Origin: UBA6059 sp965227155
GTDB taxonomy: Bacteria; Bacteroidota; Bacteroidia; Cytophagales; Cyclobacteriaceae
Length of the DNA: 64,000 nt
Assembly (NCBI GenBank): GCA_965227155.1
Contig: OZ245731.1
Span: 2,170,001 to 2,234,000 of the forward strand
Direction: 5' to 3'
Shown here: positions 25,185 to 33,672 of the stretch, in pieces
How the letters are laid out: each line of letters opens with the position of its first letter
Position numbering within the stretch: the stretch's first letter is position 1
Notes under the pieces: model-generated
Databases searched by the model: none
Told to the model about the DNA's origin: nothing
The model's input: only the letters and a program-made list of their open reading frames with translations
Translations under genes and position numbers: made by a program

Positions 25185-25976
25185 ATGAGTATCAACTTGA
25201 ATCAAGTGCTAGAAGATGTGAAAGCTGCAGCTTTGGAGGCAGGAGCATTTATTAGACAGGAGGCCAGCGGTTTTGATATGGACAAAGTTGAGCTCAAAGG
25301 TAAAAACGACCTTGTCTCATACGTGGATAAAGAGACAGAGAAAAAGTTGGTTAAATCTCTGAAGCAGATCGTACCCCAGGCCGGGTTCATAACAGAAGAG
25401 GGCACTACCGCACAGGAAAAGGCACATTACCGCTGGGTGGTAGATCCGCTGGATGGCACTACTAACTTCATTCACGGACTACCGGTTTTTAGTGTGAGTA
25501 TAGGACTGATGCAAGATGATGAGGTGGTGCTTGGGTTAGTCTACGAAGTGAACCGTGATGAATGCTTCTACGCTACCAGTGGCGGAGGGGCTTTTTGCAA
25601 CGGCAAGGCTATACATGTAACTCCTGCTGAAAGCATAGACGAAGCTTTATTGGCAACCGGATTTCCTTACCATAATTTTGAAAAGCTTGACCAGTATCTG
25701 GCCATCTTGAATCAGTTGATGAAACATTGCCACGGGTTGCGGCGCATGGGTAGTGCAGCTGTGGATTTAGCTTATGTAGCCTGTGGTAGATATGAAGGCT
25801 ATTTTGAGTACAATCTCAATCCATGGGATGTCGCAGCAGGCACCCTGATCGTAGAAGAAGCAGGTGGTAAAGTTACCGACTTTAAAGGCGGTCGTGATTT
25901 TGTTTTTGGAAGAGAATTAGTTGCTGCCAATGCTATTCAGCCTCAAATGCTGGACATCATAAAGCGGTATTGGTAA
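25185..25976 (+). CDS. suhB: Inositol monophosphatase family protein
   Basis: Mg2+-dependent phosphatase of the IMPase family, 263 aa. Metal and substrate motifs: GFITEEGT, WVVDPLDGTTNFIHGLPVFSVSIGL and NPWDVAAGTLIVEEAGGKV. Likely substrates are inositol-1-phosphate or related sugar phosphates. The symbol suhB is used for the family; a specific role in rRNA transcription, as in E. coli, is not implied. It follows rsmI by 20 nt and precedes a short Cys-rich membrane protein. Confidence 0.9.
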   Translation: MSINLNQVLEDVKAAALEAGAFIRQEASGFDMDKVELKGKNDLVSYVDKETEKKLVKSLKQIVPQAGFITEEGTTAQEKAHYRWVVDPLDGTTNFIHGLPVFSVSIGLMQDDEVVLGLVYEVNRDECFYATSGGGAFCNGKAIHVTPAESIDEALLATGFPYHNFEKLDQYLAILNQLMKHCHGLRRMGSAAVDLAYVACGRYEGYFEYNLNPWDVAAGTLIVEEAGGKVTDFKGGRDFVFGRELVAANAIQPQMLDIIKRYW

Positions 25977-26015
25977 AAGGATGAACCTTCCTATTTTTAT
26001 AATCGTTTTTTCACC

Positions 26016-26186
26016 ATGATACAGGAAATATTTGTAGGCTTAATTTTTTTGATAGCAGTAGGCTACATTGGTAAGCTGGCATTTGGTGCCTTTAAAGGTG
26101 ATTCAGGCTGTGCCAAAGGCTGTGATGGTGCCTGTAGCTCACTGGACGTAGAGCATATCGAGAAATCATACAAGTCCAAAGCCTGA
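26016..26186 (+). CDS. FeoB-associated Cys-rich membrane protein (56 aa)
   Basis: A short open frame, easily missed: MIQEIFVGLIFLIAVGYIG forms one membrane segment (about 4-22), followed by a cytosolic or periplasmic Cys-rich stretch GCAKGCDGACSS and a polar tail. This matches the small FeoB_associated family, thought to assist ferrous iron transport. Family members often lie next to feoB, but here feoAB is about 19 kb away (45326-47661). The stop codon TGA (26184-26186) abuts the stop of the convergent radical SAM gene (26187). Confidence 0.7.
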   Translation: MIQEIFVGLIFLIAVGYIGKLAFGAFKGDSGCAKGCDGACSSLDVEHIEKSYKSKA

Positions 26187-27236
26187 TTAGGCCCACACTT
26201 TAGTGCCTTCAGTGCAGTTTTTACACATTTCTATATTGCTTCTTGAATGAAAAAGCGTTTTCCTGAATGCCTGGTAGGGTTCACTATTCCATAATTCTTT
26301 GAAACTTTGTTCCTGCAGATTGCCCATGGCATGATGAGCATCTTTATCAAAGCAGCAGGGCACAACCTGACCGTCCCAGGTGATGACACAGCTATGCCAC
26401 ATCTTCCAGCAGTGGTCCAGCAGCTGGTTTTTGATACGATATGTACCATCCCCATTGGCAGCATACCTGGAGTATTTATCCTGGCTGGGAATCAGGGGGT
26501 TGCCATTCTGGTAATCATAAATTTGTGCTGTTTTTAATTTGACTTCATCTACACCGAGCTGCCTGGCTAATGCAAATACCTCATCGATCTGATGTTCATT
26601 GGGTTTGACGACCAGAAATTGGAATATCACATGAGGCGTATGAGATTGCAGCCGTTTTTTGGCTGCTATTATATTTTTTGTGCCTTCAATTACTGTATCC
26701 AGCTTGCCATCTACGCGATAGCTTTCATAGGTGGATTGGCTTGTGCCATCTATGGATATGATCATCCGATCCAGTCCGGACCTGACGGTAGCTTCGGAAA
26801 CACTGGGTGAAAGAAAATGACCATTGGTAGAGGTGGCTGTGTAAATTCCATTTTTGTGCGCATAAGCCACCATATCAAGAAAGCTCTTGTGCAGAAATGG
26901 CTCGCCTTGAAAGTAAAAAGTAAGATAAGTGAGCGTATCCTTTAGGTCATCAATGATTTTTTGAAATAAGGCCACATTAAGCGTGCCGGTAGGCCTTGTA
27001 AATGACCTAAGTCCACTGGGGCATTCGGGGCACCTTAAGTTACAAGCGGTAGTGGGTTCTATCGCTATGCTGATAGGCAGCGCAGGATGATGTGTCGCTT
27101 TGGTGTATTTTGACTTCAGATAGCTGACTAGATTATGCACTGCATTCAATACCCTTGGAGGCGTGAGCTTACGTGTATAATTAAGGCTATCGTGGAAATG
27201 TAAAGACACTGCGAGCTGATCAATTAACGTTTCCAT
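26187..27236 (-). CDS. Radical SAM protein with SPASM domain
   Basis: A 349-residue [4Fe-4S] radical SAM enzyme. The cluster motif CNLRCPEC places Cys at residues 65, 69 and 72; the C-terminal SPASM region has further cysteines (HCWKMWHSCVITWDGQVVPCC, MCKNC) for auxiliary clusters. Such proteins modify peptides, proteins or small molecules; no obvious precursor peptide or partner gene is adjacent, so the substrate is unknown. ATG 27236 is taken as start; a TTG immediately upstream (27239) overlaps a TATTTTTG box at 27237-27244, which is odd for a promoter so close to the start. Confidence 0.85.
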   Translation of the reverse strand: METLIDQLAVSLHFHDSLNYTRKLTPPRVLNAVHNLVSYLKSKYTKATHHPALPISIAIEPTTACNLRCPECPSGLRSFTRPTGTLNVALFQKIIDDLKDTLTYLTFYFQGEPFLHKSFLDMVAYAHKNGIYTATSTNGHFLSPSVSEATVRSGLDRMIISIDGTSQSTYESYRVDGKLDTVIEGTKNIIAAKKRLQSHTPHVIFQFLVVKPNEHQIDEVFALARQLGVDEVKLKTAQIYDYQNGNPLIPSQDKYSRYAANGDGTYRIKNQLLDHCWKMWHSCVITWDGQVVPCCFDKDAHHAMGNLQEQSFKELWNSEPYQAFRKTLFHSRSNIEMCKNCTEGTKVWA

Positions 27237-27349
27237 CAAAAATAGAAAAATACAGGGAGGCCTTACCTCATTTCCTGGTTTATCAATAATTTAAAATGAT
27301 GGCTTTTTTGTCCGGTTAAAAGCTACAGAACCCATAAATTGCCACTGCT

Positions 27350-28525
27350 ATGAAAAAAGCTGCTCTATTTTTACTATTGCTGACTTCTGCCACACTGCTT
27401 TTGGGGCAAAGGCTAAGCCCTCAATCGCGCATTAGCGTACTTACCATGGGGCCCACACAATCTGAGCTTTATGCAGCTTTCGGCCATAGCGGTATCCGAG
27501 TTACCGATCCATTATCACGGCTGGATGTAGTGTATAACTATGGCATATTTGATTTCGACCAGCCCAATTTTTACCTGAATTTTGCCAAAGGCAAATTGCT
27601 TTATAAACTGGGAAAGCAGCCGTACGACCGTACTAAGCTGTATTACGAATACAATAATCGATCGATAACTGAGCAGATTTTAAACCTGACGCAGGCAGAG
27701 CGGCAACAGCTTTTCGCCTACCTTGAAAATAATGCATTGCCTGAGAACAGGGACTATTATTATAATTATGTCTATGACAATTGCGCTACCAAAATCCGTG
27801 ATGTTTTGGATGAGGTTTTTCCCGGTAGAATCACTTACAGTACGCAATACATGGATGAGCCACTTACTTTTCGTCAGTTGATGGATATTTACCTGGGCGA
27901 CCAGCCCTGGGGGGATGTGGGCATTGACCTTTGCCTGGGCTTGCAGATAGACCAGGTAGCACCGGCTCGAGACTATATGTTCTTGCCTGATTATGTACTT
28001 CTGGCCCTACAGGAGGCAACCATTGAAAGAAATGGGGAGACAGTAAAGCTGGTTGCTGATCAGGTTGACGTATATCGGGCAGAGCCGCAGCCATCGCAAA
28101 GCTCATGGCTTACTCCCACGACCTTATTTGTATTGCTATTTTTTCTTTTCGGGGTGCTTTCACACCGGGAACTCAAGTATGGGCTGTGGTACAAAGGTGT
28201 GGATGTAATGCTACTTTTAATTACAGGATTGATTGGAGTTCTACTCCTTTTCTTATGGTTTGGTACCGACCACATGTCACTTTACAATTTCAACTTGCTC
28301 TGGGCCATCCCTTTTAACCTAATCGCAGTAGCTCTCTTGTTTTTGAATAAATCTGCACTCAGGTTCAAGATGTATTTTTTAGTGGTGGGCGTTATTCAAA
28401 TAGCCTTAATTCTGGGATGGGGATTTTTGCCACAGCAATTGAATATGGCATTCCTACCGCTGGTTTTGACTATGGCTCTAAGAAGTCTATTGCTCTATTA
28501 CAGGTTACCAGGGCTTTTCAAATAA
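27350..28525 (+). CDS. DUF4105 / Lnb-like lipoprotein N-acyltransferase
   Basis: A 391-residue protein: signal peptide (1-20), a periplasmic papain-like DUF4105 domain (about 25-230) with a conserved His (H46 in AAFGHSGIRV) and Cys (C145 in YVYDNCATKIRDV), then four to five membrane helices in the C-terminal ~140 residues. This layout matches the family reported in Bacteroides as Lnb, which N-acylates mature lipoproteins in a phylum without Lnt; that link is recalled from the literature and not shown here. With lspA at 3081 it would complete lipoprotein maturation. Confidence 0.75.
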   Translation: MKKAALFLLLLTSATLLLGQRLSPQSRISVLTMGPTQSELYAAFGHSGIRVTDPLSRLDVVYNYGIFDFDQPNFYLNFAKGKLLYKLGKQPYDRTKLYYEYNNRSITEQILNLTQAERQQLFAYLENNALPENRDYYYNYVYDNCATKIRDVLDEVFPGRITYSTQYMDEPLTFRQLMDIYLGDQPWGDVGIDLCLGLQIDQVAPARDYMFLPDYVLLALQEATIERNGETVKLVADQVDVYRAEPQPSQSSWLTPTTLFVLLFFLFGVLSHRELKYGLWYKGVDVMLLLITGLIGVLLLFLWFGTDHMSLYNFNLLWAIPFNLIAVALLFLNKSALRFKMYFLVVGVIQIALILGWGFLPQQLNMAFLPLVLTMALRSLLLYYRLPGLFK

Positions 28526-28556
28526 GCTTTGAATAAAAAAAACTAGAAATCCTTTA

Positions 28557-28961
28557 TTACCTGAAAATCTGTCTGAATAATTTTTTAGCAACAGGAAAAG
28601 TAAGTATTAAAATAGTTACACTGCACGCAAGTACCACTCCTGCCTGGTAGAACAAGCGCCCGTGATCTTCCATGACTTCAATACCAAGAAGCGTCATATG
28701 AAAAGTGATAGCCCCTGTCATAAGAGCAATCCCGAAAATGGCACCCATCCAGCTGTAGCGGGGCGTTAACATTAGAATTGCGGTGACCAATTCAAATATG
28801 CCAACCAATACCCGGCCTGCGGGCTCCACACCAATGAGATTAAAAATATAAACAGACTCAGGCGTAGCGATAAACTTAGAAAGTAGTGATTTCACCAATA
28901 TAATGGCAGCAATAGCTTGCAATATCCATGCAATTACATTCCTGGTCTTGCTCAATGTCAT
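28557..28961 (-). CDS. DoxX-family small membrane protein
   Basis: A 134-residue protein with four hydrophobic helices (about 8-25, 47-66, 72-92 and 106-125). The GVEPAGRVLVGIFELVTAILMLTPRYSWMGAIFGIALMTGAITFHM segment is the pattern of DoxX/DoxD-like membrane proteins. Function is unknown; some relatives are linked to thiol or quinone chemistry. The gene is convergent with the Lnb-like gene (31-nt gap) and upstream of recX's end on the same strand, but a 64-nt gap suggests separate transcription. Confidence 0.75.
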   Translation of the reverse strand: MTLSKTRNVIAWILQAIAAIILVKSLLSKFIATPESVYIFNLIGVEPAGRVLVGIFELVTAILMLTPRYSWMGAIFGIALMTGAITFHMTLLGIEVMEDHGRLFYQAGVVLACSVTILILTFPVAKKLFRQIFR

Positions 28962-29025
28962 ATGCCCATGAATTTAAGATTCTATTGATGACTTTGCTAG
29001 AATATTATGATTAAGCTGAGCAAGC

Positions 29026-29502
29026 TTAGGCGCTTTCTATATCGTTTATCATGTCCCATACGATATTTGGCTCATATCCTTTTCTCATAACAGATTGGGC
29101 CACTTTATTTTTCCTGATATAAGGCTCTGCCCCTTCCAAAGACTCCCATTTCTTGATGACCAGAGATTTGATTTTTGACCTGTATTCTTCGCTATTTATT
29201 TCTTTCAATGCCGCCTCAATAATTGTAGGCGAGAGCGATTTCTGTGTGAGAGCTAACTTGATTTTAGCCTTGCCCCAATGGTTTAAATTGAATTTCCCAC
29301 GTGCATAGGCGTTGGCAAATCGTTGGTCATCAATGAATTTCTCAATGATTAAAAACTGCATCACCTGTTCTGTTTGTGCTGCATTGCATCCTAGTGACTC
29401 CAGCTTGGTGTAAGCCTCGCCACTGCATCTTTCCCTATAGGCGCAGTAGCGCGCTAGTTTTTGCTTGATTTCTTTTAACTGGATGTCTTCATGCAGCGCC
29501 AC
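29026..29502 (-). CDS. recX: Regulatory protein RecX
   Basis: Modulates RecA filament growth. The 158-residue protein is mostly helical with RecX hallmarks: RYCAYRERCSGEAYTKLESLGC, LIIEKFIDDQRFANAYARGKFNLNHWGKAKIKLALTQKSL and the KNKVAQSVMRKGYEPNIVWDMI tail. It is the last gene of a three-gene unit nadC, YcxB-like, recX (2-nt gap upstream). No recA is in the window. Confidence 0.9.
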   Translation of the reverse strand: MALHEDIQLKEIKQKLARYCAYRERCSGEAYTKLESLGCNAAQTEQVMQFLIIEKFIDDQRFANAYARGKFNLNHWGKAKIKLALTQKSLSPTIIEAALKEINSEEYRSKIKSLVIKKWESLEGAEPYIRKNKVAQSVMRKGYEPNIVWDMINDIESA

Positions 29503-29504
29503 AA

Positions 29505-29978
29505 CTATTTTATTAGACCTTTACGCTTCAGGATCGTTTCGATGAACTTGATTTCATTCTCCGTTTTGAAAAGCTTAAATGGGAAATGTATCAATTGAGC
29601 TTTGCTCATGATCAACAGAAAATGATCCTTACCTTTTCGCGCCCTTTTGATCTGATCCCATTTCAGCGGCATGCCCTGCTTGGTATTTAGTTTGATTAAG
29701 ATTTGCTGGCTTGTGATTTCATAAGAAAGCTTTTCAAACATAAACTTGCCCTGCTCCAGTTGTGTAACTCCACCAAACTGAATGAGCCAAAAAAGTAAAT
29801 ATAGAATCAGAGCTATCACAGCACCTATGATCCACCAGATATTAGGTATAAAAAAATACCCCGAGCAGATGGCTAAAAATATCAGTCCTACCCACCATTG
29901 TTCTCTCAGTATATTGCCGAAAGCAAGTTTGATATAGGTGCCGGTAGGCAATTGGTATTTTTTTGTTTTTATAATCAT
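29505..29978 (-). CDS. YcxB-like membrane protein
   Basis: A 157-residue protein with two membrane helices (about 34-50 and 52-68) followed by a PH-like domain (FEKLSYEITSQQILIKLNTKQGMPLKWDQIKRARKGKDHFLLIMSKAQLIHFPFKLF), the arrangement of the YcxB-like family. Function unknown. Its ATG shares one base with the nadC stop (TAATG at the 29976-29980 junction), and recX follows after 2 nt, so it is translationally coupled in the nadC operon. Confidence 0.75.
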   Translation of the reverse strand: MIIKTKKYQLPTGTYIKLAFGNILREQWWVGLIFLAICSGYFFIPNIWWIIGAVIALILYLLFWLIQFGGVTQLEQGKFMFEKLSYEITSQQILIKLNTKQGMPLKWDQIKRARKGKDHFLLIMSKAQLIHFPFKLFKTENEIKFIETILKRKGLIK

Positions 29979-30844
29979 TATTCTCCTTTTATCGCTTTTA
30001 AACTTAAATCAAGACTTTTATATGAGTGGGTAAGTGCGCCCACCGAAATGAAATCCACACCCGTTTCTGCCACTGCCACTATGGTTTCTTCAGTAATACC
30101 GCCAGATGCCTCTACCTTACATTGGCCATTGATCAATGCCACTGCATCTTTCATCGTAGCAGGAGACATATTATCCAGCATGATGATATCCACGCCACCA
30201 ATGGCAAGCACTTTTGCTACCTCTTCAAGGTTTCTTGTTTCCACTTCAATCTTTATGGTGAGGTTTTGCTCTTTTACATATGCTTTGCTGGACTTTATGG
30301 CCTTTTCAAGCCCACCGGCAAAATCAATGTGATTGTCTTTTAGCATAATAAGATCATAGAGGCCAAACCGGTGATTTCTGCCACCTCCTATATGCACGGC
30401 CCATTTTTCTGCCATGCGAAAGCAAGGGGTGGTTTTACGGGTATCCAGCAAAACAGCTCCGGTATGGCTGATCATATCAGTGAAATGCCTGGTTTTGGTT
30501 GCAATGCCACTCATGCGCTGCATGCAGTTTAAAACCAACCGCTCTGCCAACAAAATTGATCTCACAGCACCGGCAACCTCAAAGGCGATACCACCTTTTT
30601 TGACCATATCCCCATCCGAGTGATACACTTCCAACTGTAATGAAGGATCGATATGATTAAAAATGGCCCTGGCGAGTTCAATTCCTGCAATTACGCCATT
30701 ATCCTTTACCAGAAGCCTGGCTTTATGCTTTTTTTCGGCTGGAATTGAAGATAGGGATGAATGATCCCCACTGCCCTGATCTTCCAATAAAGCACTGGTT
30801 ATAAAAGCGTTAATATTTTCCTCTGTGACGTATTGCGGATTCAC
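29978..30844 (-). CDS. nadC: Nicotinate-nucleotide pyrophosphorylase (carboxylating)
   Basis: Converts quinolinate and PRPP to nicotinate mononucleotide in NAD synthesis. Motifs include GSGDHSS, VLDTRKTTPCFRMAEKWAVHIGGGRNHRFGLYDLIMLKDNH and KIEVETRNLEEV followed by VDIIMLDNMSP. At 288 aa it has family length. The start is GTG at 30844, 4 nt after a TAATTTTG box on the minus strand, so the message is probably leaderless. First gene of nadC-YcxB-like-recX. Confidence 0.94.
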   Translation of the reverse strand: MNPQYVTEENINAFITSALLEDQGSGDHSSLSSIPAEKKHKARLLVKDNGVIAGIELARAIFNHIDPSLQLEVYHSDGDMVKKGGIAFEVAGAVRSILLAERLVLNCMQRMSGIATKTRHFTDMISHTGAVLLDTRKTTPCFRMAEKWAVHIGGGRNHRFGLYDLIMLKDNHIDFAGGLEKAIKSSKAYVKEQNLTIKIEVETRNLEEVAKVLAIGGVDIIMLDNMSPATMKDAVALINGQCKVEASGGITEETIVAVAETGVDFISVGALTHSYKSLDLSLKAIKGE

Positions 30845-30848
30845 GGCG

Positions 30849-30856
30849 CAAAATTA
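30849..30856 (-). promoter_or_regulatory. -7 box (TAATTTTG) of nadC
   Basis: Exact TAnnTTTG match on the minus strand, 4 nt before the GTG start of nadC. No well-spaced -33 element was found. Confidence 0.45.
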
Positions 30857-30939
30857 TCAAAGACAGACCAAGCATCTGTGTTTTTTGCTTTGAATGTTGA
30901 CCGCTTAAGCTGGGAAAAGCAAAATAAAGAGGTAGAAAA

Positions 30940-31341
30940 TTATTCTTTGTTGAGATTAAAAGTGTCTACGGCATACACATCATCAAATTTTTTGATGAAC
31001 ATGACAACCCGATAGCTTCCGCCCTTATGTGTGAGCTTGCCTATGGTATAGCTTAGCCCTTCCTTGGAGGCACCTTCATGGATATACTCAAAATCTTCAG
31101 CCGTGTTTTTCTGGAAAAACTCTCGCAAAACAACTTCCGCCTGCGTACGACTGTAGTTGGATCGTTCTCCATCAATATTTATTTCCACCACATTGTGAAA
31201 ATACTTAACCAACTCTCTTGATGATCCGGCTTTCATGGCCGCACTCACATTCTGCAATAGGTCTTCCTGACCTAAAGCCGAAGCTGACATCATCAGCATC
31301 AAAACCCAAACGATTATTGCTCTTACCACAGGCATTTCCAT
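30940..31341 (-). CDS. Secreted DUF4783 protein
   Basis: A 133-residue protein with an N-terminal signal peptide (about 1-24, ending ASALGQ) and a SnoaL/NTF2-like DUF4783 domain (MKAGSSRELVKYFHNVVEINIDGERSNYSRTQAEVVLREFF, KGGSYRVVMFIKKFDDVYAVDTFNL). Family members are common secreted proteins of Bacteroidota with no assigned function; the NTF2-like fold suggests ligand or protein binding. The gene is divergent from gpmI and 95 nt upstream of nadC on the same strand. Confidence 0.8.
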   Translation of the reverse strand: MEMPVVRAIIVWVLMLMMSASALGQEDLLQNVSAAMKAGSSRELVKYFHNVVEINIDGERSNYSRTQAEVVLREFFQKNTAEDFEYIHEGASKEGLSYTIGKLTHKGGSYRVVMFIKKFDDVYAVDTFNLNKE

Positions 31342-31434
31342 CTCATAAATTATGCCACAAACACTTTTTTCAACATATCAGGCCAATGAAAATAACACAA
31401 GCCGCTATCAGTTACAAACTCCCTGCCTAATATT

Positions 31435-31442
31435 TATATTTG
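31435..31442 (+). promoter_or_regulatory. -7 box (TATATTTG) of gpmI
   Basis: Exact consensus match ending 4 nt before the gpmI ATG, predicting a leaderless message. No TTG at the usual distance upstream. Confidence 0.45.
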
Positions 31443-31446
31443 CCTA

Positions 31447-32967
31447 ATGAGCAAGAAAGTAATATTAATGATCCTGGATGGCTGGGGGATTGCCACAAAT
31501 CCTGAAGTTTCGGCAACTAATAAAGCAAATACTCCATTCATCGATAGTTTATACGACAAATATCCTCACAGCAAGCTTGAGGCTTCCGGTCTGGCAGTTG
31601 GTCTGCCTGAAGGACAAATGGGCAACTCGGAAGTAGGACATATGAACCTGGGCGCCGGCAGGGTTGTATATCAGGATCTTGTAAAGCTCAACAAGGCGGT
31701 TGAAGAGAATACCCTAGGAGATAATCAAGTGCTCTCAGAGGGTTTGCAATATGCTAAAGAGCACGGCAAAAAGGTGCATTTTATTGGCCTTGTATCTGAT
31801 GGCGGGGTTCACTCCCATATCAAACATCTCAAAGGTTTGTGCAGCCTGGCAAGTGATTATGGCCTTCAAGATGTTTTTGTGCATGCTTTCACCGATGGGC
31901 GAGACTGTGATCCCAAAAGTGGACTTGACTTTCTCAAGGATATAGAAGCGCATCTAAAGGATTCTACAGGTCAGATTGCTTCGATCATAGGCCGCTACTT
32001 TGCAATGGATAGAGACAAAAGATGGGAGCGGGTAAAGCTGGCTTATGATGCAATGGTGCATGGGAAAGGAAGCAAAACCAGTAATTGGCAACAGGCAGTG
32101 CAGCAGTCTTATGACGATAATGTGACGGATGAATTTATTAAGCCCATTATTGTAACTAATGATGATGGTAGCCCTAAAGCTATGATCGAAAATGGAGATG
32201 TGGTCATGTGCTTCAATTTCAGAACAGACAGAGGTCGCCAAATATCTCAGGCATTGACACAGCAGGATTTTCCTGAGCATGGAATGAAAAAGCTGGATTT
32301 GTATTACATGACCATGGCGCGCTATGACGATACTTTCAAGAATGTGAAAGTAGTTTTTGAAAAGGATAACCTCACCAACACCTTAGGTGAAGTACTCAGC
32401 GCCAATGGTAAAAAGCAAATCAGGATAGCAGAAACAGAAAAATATCCCCACGTTACTTTCTTCTTCTCAGGGGGTAAAGAAGATGAGTTTGAAGGTGAAA
32501 AGCGTATTCTTTGTCCTTCGCCAAAGGTTGCTACTTACGATCTGCAACCGGAGATGAGTGCCCACGATATAAAAGATAGCATCATCCCTGAGCTTAGAAA
32601 AAAGGAGGTAGATTTTGTGTGCCTCAATTTTGCCAATCCGGACATGGTTGGTCATACAGGTGTATTTGAAGCGGCTGTAAAAGCTTGCGAAACTGTAGAT
32701 CAATGTGCTGAATCTGTAGTGGGTGCGGCTCTTGAAAATGGCTACACCACCATCATCATTGCTGACCATGGTAATTCTGATATTATGGTCAACCCCGATG
32801 GGTCGCCAAATACAGCTCATACTACCAATTTGGTGCCTTGTATCGTGGTAGGGCCGGATGTAAGCGGTCCTGTGAAAGATGGAAAGCTTGGCGATTTGGC
32901 TCCTACGATTTTGAAGCTCATAGGTGTTCCTCAACCCAAAGAAATGACTGGAGAGGTTTTGCTATGA
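31447..32967 (+). CDS. gpmI: 2,3-bisphosphoglycerate-independent phosphoglycerate mutase
   Basis: Interconverts 3- and 2-phosphoglycerate in glycolysis, Mn2+-dependent alkaline-phosphatase superfamily. The metal-binding Asp is in LMILDGWG (D11), the phosphorylated serine is S61 in QMGNSEVGHMNLGAGR, and the second metal site is in IADHGNSD near residue 440 plus FANPDMVGHTG. Length 506 aa is normal. Its final ATGA overlaps the start of a lipoprotein gene, so the two are cotranscribed. Confidence 0.96.
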   Translation: MSKKVILMILDGWGIATNPEVSATNKANTPFIDSLYDKYPHSKLEASGLAVGLPEGQMGNSEVGHMNLGAGRVVYQDLVKLNKAVEENTLGDNQVLSEGLQYAKEHGKKVHFIGLVSDGGVHSHIKHLKGLCSLASDYGLQDVFVHAFTDGRDCDPKSGLDFLKDIEAHLKDSTGQIASIIGRYFAMDRDKRWERVKLAYDAMVHGKGSKTSNWQQAVQQSYDDNVTDEFIKPIIVTNDDGSPKAMIENGDVVMCFNFRTDRGRQISQALTQQDFPEHGMKKLDLYYMTMARYDDTFKNVKVVFEKDNLTNTLGEVLSANGKKQIRIAETEKYPHVTFFFSGGKEDEFEGEKRILCPSPKVATYDLQPEMSAHDIKDSIIPELRKKEVDFVCLNFANPDMVGHTGVFEAAVKACETVDQCAESVVGAALENGYTTIIIADHGNSDIMVNPDGSPNTAHTTNLVPCIVVGPDVSGPVKDGKLGDLAPTILKLIGVPQPKEMTGEVLL

Positions 32968-33515
32968 GCATACGTATTTTGAGCATCATTCTTCTTTTCT
33001 CGGTGATTGGCTGTGAGCAGTATACCGAGGTAAAGAGCACACCCTATTTTAAACTTGATTCACTGCTTACAGCGCAGGTAGATCAGCTTTCACAAAGAAA
33101 TGTTACCCTGAAGAAAAAGGCCATGGTGAATGGCGAGGTGGAGGAGGAAACGCTGGAAGCCGATAGCTCCTTGTGGGCTGAGGAGTTAGCGATTTTTAGG
33201 GAGCTTGATCTGAATAAACCGGGTACGCTCAATGCCTATGAAGTGAGCAAGAGTAATTCAAGGATTGTTTACAACCTAAAACCGGAAGAAAAACAATCGG
33301 GTGTTATTTCCATGGAAATCGAGCTTGAAGGTGGTGTTCCGGCAAAATTGGAAGCGGAATTTGTAGAGGACAATAACCTCTACACCAGCAACCGGAAATA
33401 CCTTTTGACCTTTAGCAATCAGGCTGCTTTGAAGTCTTATAAAATCACAGGCAGGCAGAAAGTTGCCTTTGGTGACTGGGTGGATTACGAAGTGGAGGGG
33501 GAAATCGTAAAATAG
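32964..33515 (+). CDS. Lipoprotein of unknown function, gpmI-linked
   Basis: A 183-residue protein with a lipoprotein signal MSIRILSIILLFSVIGC (lipid-modified Cys at residue 17). The mature part is mixed alpha/beta, charged, and contains no motif I recognise; a C-terminal immunoglobulin-like or beta-rich stretch is suggested by alternating hydrophobics (NRKYLLTFSNQAALKSYKITGRQKVAFGDWVDYEVEGEI). The start is ATG 32964, which overlaps the gpmI stop by 4 nt; upstream in-frame codons inside gpmI are not used. The position behind gpmI suggests coexpression, not a glycolytic role. Confidence 0.75.
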   Translation: MSIRILSIILLFSVIGCEQYTEVKSTPYFKLDSLLTAQVDQLSQRNVTLKKKAMVNGEVEEETLEADSSLWAEELAIFRELDLNKPGTLNAYEVSKSNSRIVYNLKPEEKQSGVISMEIELEGGVPAKLEAEFVEDNNLYTSNRKYLLTFSNQAALKSYKITGRQKVAFGDWVDYEVEGEIVK

Positions 33516-33532
33516 AAGATTTGAAAAAATGT

Positions 33533-33606
33533 AGGAAGTACCGGACTCGAACCGGTGGCCCCCGCCCTGTCAAGGCGATGCTCTGAACCAACTGAGCTAA
33601 CTTCCT
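33533..33606 (-). tRNA. tRNA-Val (anticodon GAC)
   Basis: A complete 74-nt cloverleaf on the minus strand: acceptor AGGAAGT / ACTTCCT (7 bp), D stem GCTC/GAGC with a 10-nt loop, anticodon stem TCGCC / GGCGG with loop TTGACAG, 5-nt variable loop and T arm ACCGG-TTCGAGT-CCGGT. The anticodon bases 34-36 are GAC, reading valine codons GUC and GUU. CCA is not encoded. It lies 17 nt after the lipoprotein gene in convergent orientation. Confidence 0.93.
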
Positions 33607-33649
33607 ATATGGACATTAAGCGTAAATCGCTAATCCGAATATCCTTTCA

Positions 33650-33657
33650 CAAATATA
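33650..33657 (-). promoter_or_regulatory. -7 box (TATATTTG) upstream of the tRNA
   Basis: Exact TAnnTTTG match on the minus strand, 43 nt before the mature tRNA 5' end, a plausible distance for a short tRNA leader. No clear -33 element. Confidence 0.4.
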
Positions 33658-33672
33658 AAGTGGAATAGGAAA

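Noticed and set aside
33533..33606. tRNA read as tRNA-Asp (GTC)
   Set aside because: GTC is the plus-strand reading; on the gene's own strand the 7-nt loop TTGACAG gives anticodon GAC, valine.
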